Shown here piece by piece: positions 1 through 10,243 of a DNA stretch of 64,000 nt (the stretch's first letter is position 1; every line of letters begins with the position of its first letter). Made by a program: the position numbers and the translations under genes. The DNA is from Diphasiastrum complanatum (Eukaryota > Streptophyta > Lycopodiopsida > Lycopodiales > Lycopodiaceae): assembly GCA_029204225.1 (NCBI GenBank), contig CM055110.1, forward strand, positions 33,861,174 to 33,925,173, given 5' to 3'. The notes beneath the pieces are model-generated. The model was not told where the DNA came from, made no database searches, and saw only the letters and a list, made by a program, of their open reading frames with translations.

Positions 1-1244
1 CAGTCATTGAAGATTTCGATGCACTCATGACTCTATTATCGAGTCTACCTGAAGTCTACGAAAATTGGGTAATGGAAATTTCTACCGAGGAGCACCTCAC
101 TCTATCAAGAGTAATTTTGCTACACCTACAAGAGGAGATCAGAAGATCAGCATCCTCCTCAGGCTCAGGACCGAATCCTCAAGCTCTATATTCAAAAAAT
201 TAGAAGTTTAGATCCAAGAAATCTACAAAGTCAGGCTCTACTAACAAGAAGAGAAACATGCAATCTAGACCAAATTATGGTTTAGGATCGAATTCAAGCT
301 CTTTATCATTTCAACCAATGTAGAAACCTTTCTACAGAAATTGTAAGAGGACTGGCCAAGAAATCAAGGACTGCTGAACTCTGATATACAACAACGAAAA
401 GAAGGAGTAGTTCCAAGAACAAGCACATAGTGCATAGCAAGTCACTCAAATTAGCAACAAGAAGAAGAAGAAGATGAAGCAGCTTTCATGACCAAAGTCG
501 GAGAACAACAAGATATCGATTCTTGGTATCTAGACTCTGGAAGCAACTCAACACATGACTCGCCATCGCGACTGGTTCAACTCCACGTTCCAAATCTAAC
601 CAAGAATCTACTCTCAATTAGCAAAATCACCGATTCAAGTCGGAGGGTCGAATTCGGTATAGAAGGCTGCACAATTCTTGACAAATCCCGGAAAGTTCTA
701 GCCTACGGAAGAAGAAGCGGCTATCTGTACAAACTCAGCCATTGCTATTCTTCTAATAGTCAAGCTCTTCACATAGCCACTTCTAAATCAACTGATATGC
801 TATGGCATTTTAGACCTGGCCATCTTAACTACAATAGTATTCAGCAAATGTCAGCTCAGAGTCTAGTACAAGATTTGCCTTTAGTCAGCAAGCCAACTTC
901 TCCATGTGAAAGCTATATTATTAGCAAGCATGCAAGGAGTCCCTTCAGCTCAAACTGAGTTCACACATCCAAGGGCTTGCTTGACCTTGTACATAGCGAC
1001 ATTTGTGGCCTGATGTAAACTGCTTCCACAAGGGGGAGCTCTCTATTTCCTAACTTTCATCGACGACTTCTCTCAAAGGATTGCAACCTACTATATGAAG
1101 AACAAATCTGAAGCATTCAAGTTCTTCAAGCAGTTCAAGACATCTGCAGAAAATCAGACCTTTAGAAAGATCAAGGCTCTGCACATAGATGGAGGGGGAG
1201 AGTACATCTCCACAAATTACAAACAGAGGACCAAGAAGATTTCA
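1..1244 (+). mobile_element. Degraded Ty1/copia fragment: gag, protease, integrase
   Basis: Copia polyprotein debris in order but broken by stops and deletions. A gag piece opens the window (frame from base 3 to about 202, LSSLPEVYENW). A damaged zinc knuckle follows (about 331-376, FYRNCKRTG, ending in TGA). From 488 to 958 the protease motif DSWYLDSGS is joined, after a deletion, to the gag-pre-integrase domain (NLTKNLLSISK; LWHFRPGHLNY). From about 970 the integrase core begins with DLVHSDICG and FLTFIDDFS and runs to HIDGGGEY, then stops. RT and RNase H are absent and no LTR is seen. The integrase is closest, within the window, to the fragment at 24.9-25.4 kb. At about 1,244 the sequence changes abruptly into the exon end of an unrelated transposase gene. 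Non-functional; the class call is secure. Confidence 0.85.
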
Positions 1245-2553
1245 GATTCAGTGTCCAGTCAAAAAATGATATATGGTGGTTGGCAGCATTTTAGGTAACT
1301 AGTCTCATTATTACATTACATTCATTGAACAATATTACATTGTAAACTAAGTCTGATTAATTCTTTGGACAGGTGCTGAAGGAGGATCATGATATATTAT
1401 CATGGATATTCTCAAGGACATCTTATCCTAGGATCATCAAGGACCATATGGATGGAAGACTTCTCAATGTTCCAGGAGTTGGAGACTTCAATATTGAATG
1501 GCACTTAGCAGGTGATTTGAAAACATTGAAATGTATGTATAATGTCTCTCACGGTGCTACATCAAAACACCCTTGTTTGTACTGTATGAAAATGGCAAAA
1601 GATGTAACTAGGAGTACAGGAATTACTAGAGAATATACAGATCCAAACTGGAAGCCTGTGCTGCCTATCCCCTTGAAAAATGTGCATGTTTGCACTCTTC
1701 ATGCAGAAGTTAGATTAATAGAAAAGATCATTTATCTTCATATAGTTTTTGCTTGGAATACTAAGCCAGCATCATTAGCAAAGGAAGCTATCTCTCAATT
1801 AGAAGATGTTTTATCAAAAGCAGGACTCCATAAGGGACATGTCAAAATTCAAAAAGACGAAAAGCTTTTAGGAAACAATGGGAACATGCCAACTAAGCCA
1901 AGCATAGGAGGAGCAAAAGCATATCGTTTCCTATCAAATCATACTGGTAAGGCTTCTAATATTCAACACTCAGTCTAGACAAATATTATTGTTGCCACTC
2001 AGGACTTCAAGAAAGATGGCAAAACCAGAGTACTAAAAGTTGATGTATGGAAGAAGCTTGATAGTATGGTTGCTATTTTAAGAAAAGAAAAATACTCTGA
2101 TATTGATAAGAAAGTTGTCCAAAGGACTTGTGTCGAGTTTGTTAATGCAGTATCAAAAGCATGGGGAGAAGATCACATCACTCATTACATGGTTAGTATA
2201 AATTTTTCAAGATGCTTTCAATTTTTCATATATATTTAGATCCAAACATAAGACTAACATTATGATTTTAACATATGCAGCACATACTAAGAGATCATAC
2301 AACATTTTTTGCAAACACATATGGAAGCTTGAGTGTATGGTCATCACAAGGGATGGAGAAGTCACACTGGCAAGCACGAGTATCATTTCATCCAAATACA
2401 CAACATGGAGGAACCAATGAAAAACGAAACTACATTTGTCAATCGTTTCAATGGTTCTACCACAGAGTTCAGATTCGACATATAACAAAGTCCACACAAT
2501 ATAACAAGTTTAGAAAAGCATGCAAGTTCATACAAAAAGAGAAAATTAGATAA
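1245..2553 (+). pseudogene. DDE-transposase-like gene, element A copy 1, 5' truncated
   Basis: Partial copy of a multi-exon gene also present at 50.2-52.8 kb. Exon remnants: 1245-1294, 1373-2191 and 2281-2553, with GT-AG introns between (donors at 1295 and 2192, acceptors ending at 1372 and 2280). Translation across the second intron stays in frame. Two TAG codons break the frame, one at the end of the first exon (CAG in copy 2) and one at 1976-1978. Visible motifs are an Asp in AGDLKTLKC (1514), a CxxC pair CLYC (1574-1585), CTLHAEVR, and near the C terminus SSQGMEKSHW with Glu at 2356. This spacing resembles DDE transposases that carry a CxxC after the second Asp. Assignment to a transposase is inference; no superfamily is recognised. 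The 5' half, with the first Asp, is replaced by copia sequence. Confidence 0.6.
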
Positions 2554-2687
2554 TTGCTGAGTAGAAGATCATCATTGTCATCAAATTATGACATGTTCAG
2601 AATTGCTTTGCAAATTCATTGAACAAGAGAGGAGAAATACTCAATGTAAATGTATTGATTGTATTATAACAAAATACAAAGTGTCCA

Positions 2688-3774
2688 CTATTCGTCATCA
2701 TCTTGTGTGTCAGATTCTATGGCAGTATTGTCATGAAGAAATTCTCTACTAGAGTATGCATCTAATAGATGTGCATTATCCTTATTTCCACTAAGCTCAA
2801 TATAAGTGGAATACAATGAATAATGGGAGCTCCTTAAAGGAACATTCCCATCGGTAAAACCTAGAATGTTCAAAACATAAGATCTTTTGACAAAATGATC
2901 TTATTTGTCTTAACAAATTTATGTCCTCCTAGGTAAAATGATAAAGCTTTAACTGCCATTATAAGACTCTCCCCAATTGGGCTCATCTTGGAATGAGCAA
3001 TACAAATCTCATTTTTCACGAAATGCCTAAGATAGTGGCCAAGTCCACTATCCCTCTGGAATGAGGATGCGTGTTGTCTGAAACCACCTCGTCTCGCAGC
3101 AAAATCATCAATAATGATAGCATCCTGCAATAAGAAATATGCTAGCAAAAACACATTCAGTGGTTAAAAACATTATAATGCAAGGAAGTTTAAACACTTA
3201 CACATTCATCATCATCAGCAGCAACCAGATCAGAATGATCTATATAATGACCACGTACTGAAGTGGAATCATTAGTGAAATGCATTAATGATGGACGAGA
3301 GAAGCCCATCTGGGATTGAAATGCTGTGAATTCTTCATCGGATGGTCTGCCTCGCCCATCCTCAACAATATTTGATAAAGTCTTAGTCAGACATTCTTCA
3401 CTAGTCATAAGTCCCTCCTCATCATCAAAATCAATTCCAGCAACAAGGTCATCTGTTTCAAAATCTACAAAGTCGGAGATATCGAAAATTGTGCTGGATA
3501 ATAAACATAGAACCTCATCTTCACGATAGTCAAAAAATTTACATAAATCAGCAGTAGTAAAATATACGTTGTCATTAATATAATATACAAGCAAATTGAA
3601 AAGACATTTAGACTCCTCTATAGGGATCGATTTATCAGCAGATGTATTTTGGCCAATAAAAGAATCCCGGAGAACATTTGTATTTACATCAACAAAGTCA
3701 CTTTCCTTATCAGGGGTGTCGATAAGGAAGTGACTGATATCCTCAATAGTTGACTGAATAGAGGATGATGCCAT
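2688..3774 (-). pseudogene. Element A partner gene (ORF2), copy 1
   Basis: Convergent, tail-to-tail with the transposase-like gene, whose stop lies 134 bp away. Translation starts at an ATG at 3774 (MASSSIQSTIEDISHF). It is strongly acidic (DFVDFETDDLVAGIDFDDEE) and reaches a GTAAGT donor at 3201. After a short intron the next exon starts at 3125 with DAIIIDDFAARRGG. That block is conserved in the copy at 53.1 kb (DAIEIDAF, then a G-L-SHYL-type stretch, NEI-I-HS, IMA-K-L---LGGH). A one-base deletion near 2,890 shifts the frame before NILGFTDG, and the product ends in QDDDE. No known domain is recognised. Conservation of the pair and its order in two copies argues that this is a genuine second gene of the element. 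Confidence 0.55.
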
Positions 3775-4200
3775 AGGAGGGTACATCTGGGATCTGAACT
3801 AAGAGGAAAAGTACGAAACCACTCTGATATTCAACCAATCGACATTTCTTGTTGCAATAAGGACACATTGAACTGCTTTTGAAAAGATCAAACAATTTAG
3901 TGAACATTCTATCTAGTCTATGTCTGAAAGCTGGGAAGAAATGAACAAGATCAATATAATGCATATATTGATTCTGTTTTCTCCATAGGAGTGAACCTAT
4001 GGAGAAAACAGGCCTACTAAGTATATCTCTGAATCTACATAATGTTCATAAAATACGTCAAAATTTGGTTGTGCAGTCCTGAAGACATGTAGATATAGCC
4101 TGAATAGGCTATGAAAGTAGTCTAGCTTTTCAGTTATCCCAAATTCAGTAAAAAATGAACTCAGGCCTAAATCTCGTGAAGATCCTGAGGAAGAGGCCAT
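3775..4200 (-). pseudogene. Short upstream exons or separate small gene with C-x2-C zinc motif
   Basis: Directly upstream of the partner gene on the same strand. An ATG at 4200 opens MASSSGSSRDLGLSSFF and runs about 66 codons to a TAG. After a frameshift a second coding-like stretch (ATG at 3964) reads LVHFFPAFRHRLDR and then MCPYCNKKCRLVEY, a Cys-rich motif that could bind zinc, before merging with the region ahead of the partner gene's ATG. Both this segment and the partner gene begin MASSS, so one may be a duplicated 5' end. It could equally be the 5' exons of the partner gene with broken splice sites. No family recognised. Confidence 0.35.
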
Positions 4201-4925
4201 GGAACTAACGTAGATATCGCACTTGTGCGCGAGGGAGAACCGAAACAAAGCTAACTCTCAAGATCGCGCACAAGAGGGATATGTACGACAGGTAGATACT
4301 GAATATCGCACTTGTGCACAAGTAGGTATCGCTACAAACAAACGGACAACAATGTGTGCGCACAAGAGCGATATGCCGTGAATTTCGAGAACGAAAAAAG
4401 TAAAAATTAATCGGGTTTCGTGCCATTTATACTAAATTTTCACACGTGTGGTCATCGGTCAATGGACACGTGTCTACTTTCGATTGGACTACATGCACTG
4501 GCACGTGTGAGCTGACACCTAGACATGTGTGAAATGACACTTGTACACGTGTCTCGTGTTCATTCGTTTGTTCGACAACACATGTCGCTCTTGCATTTGC
4601 CCGTACAAATTCCACATGTGTAAACTAACAACCCGACATGTGTCCCTCTCACATTTGACCGTACAAGTCCCACACGTGTGACAGGACGTTCTTTCGCACG
4701 TGCGAACCGCGATATAAAATCACAAACTTCGATGAATTTTTTTCACTTTTTTTTTTTGCTTCGCATATCGCACTTGCATCCTTCACAATCGATATTCTGC
4801 CTACCGTCTTCCATGCGCACAGGTCCGATACATCTGCCTATGTGTCTCCTCATATCGCACTTGTGCGCATTTCTTCTATACTAATCTATCTCTTTGATAT
4901 TCGGCTCGCACAGGTCTGATATACC
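4201..4925. promoter_or_regulatory. Putative bidirectional control region rich in CACGTG and TATCGCACTTGTGCG motifs
   Basis: Two motif sets are packed here. Copies of ATATCGCACTTGTGC, complete or partial, lie near 4214, 4302, 4765 and 4853. Inverted partial copies (GCGCACAAGAG, GTGCGCACAAGAGCGATAT) lie near 4263 and 4358. Between 4440 and 4700 there are about ten CACGTG or CATGTG boxes (ACACGTGTC, GCACGTGTGAG, CACACGTGTG), spaced roughly 20-40 bp. In plants CACGTG is the G-box/ABRE bound by bZIP and bHLH factors. The region sits upstream of the minus-strand genes ending at 2688. A similar CACGTG-rich stretch with GCGC motifs lies at 38.6-39.3 kb ahead of the element B plus gene. Function is inferred; the repeats could also be transposase-binding subterminal sites. 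Confidence 0.45.
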
Positions 4926-5053
4926 ATACATTATGTCCGTACATATTGGTCCTCTGTGAGGACTTTATAATCCTTCCCTGCTCATCCTAGTCCGTTGATG
5001 ATAAATTTGAAATATGTTGGTAGATTGGTTTGTAATAGCATGAGCTCTGTTAT

Positions 5054-5577
5054 GATCTTCCTCTGTATTGCACCTTTCCAACATCAGAGTGAATCACGTC
5101 TAATATTCCTACAAGTGATTGTGCGGGCTCCCATTCACTTATGCATGATGAATATAAATTTGAAAGAAAAAAACAATGTTGAGGTATTTAAATCATAATT
5201 TGAAGAGCATCAATGAAGAAAATCACCTATGATTGCTGTAGAGTGCATATGTTTTGATATACTTACAATTACATTTTTTATGATCATGAGAGTTGATATA
5301 ATGTACTTTGATTTTTGAATGCGTATATACATGTTGTACTAAAACTTCTGATATCGATTGACCTCCCGCGGTAGTCTTAAACTCCAAAATTTTTTATTTC
5401 CAATAAGATTTGTAAGTCATTTTTGCTCTTTTTTTTTGGTCGAAAATTCCCCTTTGATGATGGATGCAGCAATACCCATGAATTCTTCGTATATTTTGTT
5501 GGCTTCCAGTTAGCAGCTTCATCTTTCTTACTGTAAAGAATTACAGACTCGATTGTAGATCTGGGTCTCCTTGCCAT
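5054..5577 (-). pseudogene. Element B minus-strand gene, truncated copy
   Basis: 5' part of the gene that is longer at 40.8-42.2 kb. It starts at ATG 5577 (MARRPRSTIESV), then KYTKNSWVLLHPSSKG. After a frame change near an A-run it continues as KSYWK-stop-KILEFKTTAGGQSISEV, LVQHVYTHSKIKVHYIN, HDHKKCNC, and ends at a GTAAGT donor (5261-5266). The second exon reads SEWEPAQSLVGILDVIHSDVG, KVQYRGRS and then a stop at about 5,054, where similarity to the long copy ends. The long copy has WEPSGSQEGVLDIIHTDIG, QLQYRGRT at the matching place. No known domain is recognised. It is broken by stops, a frameshift and a 3' deletion. Confidence 0.55.
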
Positions 5578-6949
5578 TGCTATTTTCAAAATTTGGGCGC
5601 CAAAAATCTCTCTGATATGATACTTAATTTCAATTTTTTGTATCACATTTAATCTAATGTGAATGCCAACATAGTCACAGTTATTGCGTATATCATATTT
5701 TATGTAGCTGTACATACTGTATTTTCTATAATTGTAACTAGTATAGCTAGAAAATTTCATTATACTAACCAGTATAGTCAAGTAAATTTAACTTGAGGTA
5801 TTGACGTCGGGCAAATTAGCACGTGTCGGACAGGAAGAAGAAACCAATGGGATACGTCCATGCTGTCCGGACACAAATTTCAAAGTTTTCTATATTGCAT
5901 TTTTATTTCTCAATTAATTTGAATTACGTTACGTAGATTTCAAATCTGTGCATTTTGATTGGGCCTGGTGACAGTCGAAACTAAAGAAAAAAAATAAAAG
6001 TATCTATACAAATGGTCTTTTTTTATTTTGGAACTCCTCTAATATGTTTGAATATTCTGTGACTGAAACCTGGATCATATAGTTAAAGCTTTTCAGCACG
6101 GACTGATTTATAACTTGCATAACTGGATGTTCTGTGAGTTAACCTGGAACCCTACGGTCACAGCTTTTTAGCATGAATCTATTTAACTAGCTATGCAAGA
6201 GTAATCTCACAGTGGTAGGGTGGCGATGTTGTGAAATAGTAGACCGAGGTCCGCGGGTGCAGTATGTCTAAATCGCCTGATCACTGCATTCTATACTTTG
6301 CAAGCAAGACATAAAGCCTGCGGCCAAATACCTGACCTGCGATCTCCCTGCTCCAGCGGATCTTCATCTCTTCCTGCGATGTAGACCTGCTTGTGGCCTC
6401 TCTGCCCCGCTCCCATTGGCTGCTCTCCTTCTCCTTGTCTCTGCCTGGCTACGCTCTCCTTCCAATGTGCACCCTATTTCTACCTGCGGCCCTGCTGCAT
6501 ACTGGAGTTATTCGGAGCCCTAGACCTGCTACCACTCCATTCCAAACATTGCTTGGGTACTCAATGGAGCTTCTCTTTGCACTGTTATGAGAAAATACAA
6601 AGTTACCCTACATATTTGCTTCTGGAATGTTCTCATGGATGTGAAACTTTTTAGTTTCAAGCTGTTCAATCAGCTGTTATTGACCTTCTTATGCGAAATT
6701 CAACAAATATCCATCACAACTAATTTTTAATCTCATATTCAAATGAAAATATTCAAACATCTTATGAGACATTCAACAAACATCCATAACAACTGAAAAT
6801 GAGTTTGTCTATTATATTATGAAATGGCGGTAATAACTCCTACCGCCTGGGGTATTTATAATGTATTACAAAATATATGCATCTATGCATTGCCCTAAAT
6901 ATTATCTAAACATGAATCTAAATCTACATTGTGAGAACCCACATCCCTC
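5578..6949. other. No gene recognised
   Basis: Intergenic. 6,230-6,560 is more C/G-rich than its surroundings, with open frames that lack any recognisable motif. Around 6,660-6,800 short phrases such as ATTCAACAAA(C/T)ATCCAT occur twice, a small local duplication. Nothing supports a gene. Confidence 0.5.
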
Positions 6950-7210
6950 GACTGTAGTTCTTCGGAAAGCTCGCTATAAGGCATGGCGTCAATTACACAA
7001 AAAAGATCTGAAGGAAGGAGATCTAGCACTAATGTACAAGACAAAACTGATCAAAGGCAAATTGAAATTTATAGGTGAAGGACCGTACAAGGTCAAAGAG
7101 ATATTAACTATGGAGCAATTATTTTGGAACACTTGGATGGAAAACAATTTGATACTCCGGTGAATGGCAGTCGACTACGCAAGTTTTGGCAGCCAATTCA
7201 ACCAGTTTGA
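6950..7210 (+). mobile_element. Ty3/gypsy integrase C-terminal fragment
   Basis: Reads RKARYKAWRQLHKKDL, GDLALMYKTK, LKFIGEGPYKVKEI. After a small frame slip it continues HLDGKQFDTPVNGSRLRKFW to a TGA at 7208-7210. The same tail is seen in the integrase at 48.6-49.8 kb (KERYKAWHDRRLQKND; DGTPFDTPINDSRLHKYW) and in the fragment at 37.5 kb (DGELLLTRINDSRLKKYY). The catalytic core is missing. It ends about 110 bp before the first methionine of the methyltransferase pseudogene on the same strand. Confidence 0.75.
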
Positions 7211-7318
7211 TCCAACACCTTGTCAAATTTACTTTTGTTGTTTTACAATTTTTTGTTTTTTAATCCTTGATTGATTTTTCTTTTGGAAAAAGACAGTTAC
7301 AAAAAAAAAATAAAAAGA

Positions 7319-8877
7319 ATGATGAGCCAAAGTAAAAAAAAAGTCATCAAATCAGAAAAAATTGATGGAAAGTATTTTCAAGAATTACCTAATGTCCTAG
7401 AAATATTGGCTTGGGACCACAATATTGATCAGGACTACCGAATGAAGATGACCGTGATACAAAGAATTCAATTTTTTCACAAAGAATACATGAGAGTCTC
7501 CAAAGCAGGAGATGTGAATCAACTTGAGCTGAAAGCACTCTATGCTCAAGAGACAGGCCTGTCTTTTGATTCGAAAAATCCTACGCAGAGCCTTACAAAA
7601 TATGATAATTTTTTTCAGCTTTCTTTTTGCAGTGGCCAGATAATTTGTTTTGCTATGCTCGTCATGGAATGCTCTGGTCATAATATATGTTGTAATTCTT
7701 TTAAATTATTTTTATCAGACTAAAATTTTGAGCTCAATTTTAATACTCCTCCCTAAATTCCTTATTAAATAATTTTTTTTTTTTGGTGTGGACCCTTGTT
7801 GATAAATTTTTTGATAAATGGAAAACTTTTCAAATAAAAGACCAACCTGCTCAGAGTGCCTCAAAGTCAAAGAAAAAAGTTGTGAGTACTCAAACTCTGA
7901 AGCCAATCCCTACAAAAATAGAAATATCAAAGTGGAAGAATATGCAAGGGATTAGCTCTTCAAAGCTAATAATAAGTGTTCTTTCTAGAGTTGCCAATGG
8001 TCAACTTTCTCTAGCAGAAATGAGAAACGAATTTCAAAGGTAATAGTCATAATCTAAATATTTATTTCCATGTTACCTTTTGTAATAAAGTGATTTTCAT
8101 GATTTTGTTGGATTTTTAACAATTATACTTTTTAAATGCAAGTATAAATTATTTGTGAAAGTTCAAGAAGCCCTTGTGATAGGATTAAATTGTCAAGATT
8201 TTGATGAGTGCCAGAGGCTTTATCCTCTGAACAGTCGAAATGAATCCTTGAGTCCATTTTCGTTTAGAGACTCGGGAGGAGCTCGACTTTGCAATGAAAT
8301 AGAATATATAACCATTGGTTATTATTCTTTGGATGACAAATGTTTGATACTTTATTACAACACTTTTGGACTGACAAGTTTTGGAAACTTGTTCTAGTAT
8401 CTAGCCGCGACGAAGAAATTAAAGAATCCAATGACGTGTTCCGTGGCTTGTCCCTACCAAAAGCCACAACAATTAATCAATCATTTAATTGATATTTTTT
8501 CTCACCCAACTGATTGTGTTTTGGACTTATTTAGCGGTAGCGGCACTACAAGCACATGTGTTGTTCAGAAAGGCAGACATGATGTTGCAGTAGATTTAGA
8601 TACTAATTTAGTTGATTTTGTAAAAATGAGAATGAAATCTCTTTTAGTTTTGCCAGATGAACTATCTAAGGTGAGAAAGAGTTTAGACAGCGAGAATACA
8701 GTAATTCCCTTGTCCAAGGAATCTCAGCCTCCTGCTAGCGAAAAAGTAGGCGACACATGAGAATTTGCTGATGTCTTGGTTCAAGATTACAATGTAGTAA
8801 CGGTAGTCGAAGAAATTGTAGAAGAGGTGCCACTTGAAAGTATAGTGGCTACTCAAGAAAAAATAAAATGTAAATGA
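7319..8877 (+). pseudogene. N4/N6-type DNA methyltransferase-like pseudogene
   Basis: The C-terminal part carries a clear S-adenosylmethionine-binding motif, VLDLFSGSGTTSTC at about 8518-8559, preceded by CPYQKPQQLINHLIDIF and followed by GRHDVAVDLD. In beta/gamma-class amino-methyltransferases (N6_N4_Mtase type, making 4mC or 6mA) this FxGxG block lies near the C terminus, as here. The N-terminal part starts at MMSQSKKK (7319) and contains ELPNVLEILAWDHNID and QRIQFFHKEYMRV. A middle part, IEISKWKNMQG to MRNEFQR, is followed by an apparent GT-AG intron (about 8041-8142) leading into YKLFVKVQEAL. There are frameshifts near 7,610 and between 8,340 and 8,430, and a TGA at 8758-8760, after which coding-like sequence continues to TGA 8877. 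No catalytic [D/S]PP[Y/W] motif is visible. Non-functional as it stands. Confidence 0.65.
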
Positions 8878-9906
8878 CCTCGATGATTTTTGGGAATAAA
8901 ATATTCTCTTTTATTTTAAGGAAATATTGCGTTTATATTTTTTGATGTATTGTGTTTTGAATTCTTTTTTATTGATTTAATGTTCTTAAATTTATTTCTT
9001 AACGATTTAAAATTAAGAATTTAAAATATTTTAAAAATTTCAACATTGTATAGGAGCATGAAAATATGTCTCCAAAATAAAAAATTAAAATAAGCTAAAT
9101 TAAAAAATCAAGAAACTAATCAATAACCATCTAAATGAAATCTATTGCCAATGTTATTAGGGATAGTGTAGAAAGTAATGGCATATTCAATCCAACAATA
9201 CAAGTCACCAAATGGTAGGGTTAGAGCACCGGAGAGGAGCTCTCTCGGAAAAGATCCAAAACATGAACTAAAGAAGAGATCTATCACTTATTTCTCATCA
9301 TTACTCTCATAGGTTTGCTTTTTCAAGTGACAAGTATGATTGTGTAAGTGTATGAAGTTATAAGAAAGTTGTGGGATATGTACTCGAGCCTGTTTGACTT
9401 GGAGATACAAATATTTACATTCCCCATCATACTAGAGCTGATGTGGATAGTGAGATGAGGTGTGGGAAGAACATTTACAAAGTATAGATTGAAATGCAAA
9501 AGAGGTAGAGGTATGGAGCATAGCTATGAAAAAAGTGGTTTGGGTCTAAAATGGGTTGTCATGTAGAAGTATTGTAGTAGAGAAGAGAGTGATTCCTGAC
9601 ATAGTGTTGGGCATTTGGTGTGCCCACATAGCAACAAGTGGGCCCCATGTGTAAGCCTAGCTATTTAGCCTAGGTAAGTGTGAGGGCTTGGGCATCTGCG
9701 TGAACAAGTCATGCCCAATGAGCACACAAGTTAAGTTCTAGGAATAAATGACTTAGGGCCTATAAAGTCCTCAACCAAGGATCCTATTTTAAGCATGCCA
9801 AAACAAGCAACCACAAGGCGTACAAATGGTGGACAAACCAACCCAACCAGTCCTAGATCGAACGGATCTAGCCCCCAAGCTATGGATCAATCTCAAAGAG
9901 GATGAG
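8878..9906. other. AT-rich then unassigned sequence, probably including the outer end of a gypsy LTR
   Basis: 8,880-9,120 is very A/T-rich with runs such as TTTAAAATATTTTAAAAA. From about 9,600 to 9,900 there is unique-looking sequence, probably the outer part of the gypsy LTR whose inner part is repeated at 11.77 kb. I could not find its outer boundary or target duplication. No gene is seen. Confidence 0.4.
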
Positions 9907-10243
9907 GATTCACACCAGCAGCATACGACTACTAGCACCACATCAAACATACACTAGTGATAGCCCAATAGATATACTTATACCCTCCAAGGCCCATGCA
10001 CCACTAGTAGTGCACTATGACACCTCACTGGACACCTCTGCAGCCTATCTGGGCCATGTCATCTAGTTCCTCAATGACTCACTGATAGACCCATATAAAT
10101 CCACCATCATGAGTTTAGGCCTACAACCATAAATGATGACCTTATACACATAAGGGCCCCAATTCCCTCATAGTCACAATTAACATATGGGTTGGTGGTC
10201 TACTAATCCCAAGCGTGGACACAGACCAATTGTGGGCATGACA
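9907..10243 (-). repeat. Gypsy 3' LTR (aligned part)
   Basis: Matches the dispersed right-hand copy from GATTCACACCAGCA to GGGCATGACA. Landmarks shared by both copies are CCAAGGCCC, CACTAGTAGTGCACTATGACACC, CAGCCTATCTGGGCCATGTC and ATCATGAGTTTAGGCCTACA. The left copy has an extra TCACTGGACACC segment relative to the right copy. Confidence 0.6.

Noticed and set aside
6391-6654. Two overlapping plus-strand open frames in a C-rich region
   Set aside because: No motif, no splice context, and a Cys/Pro/Leu-rich make-up explained by base composition.
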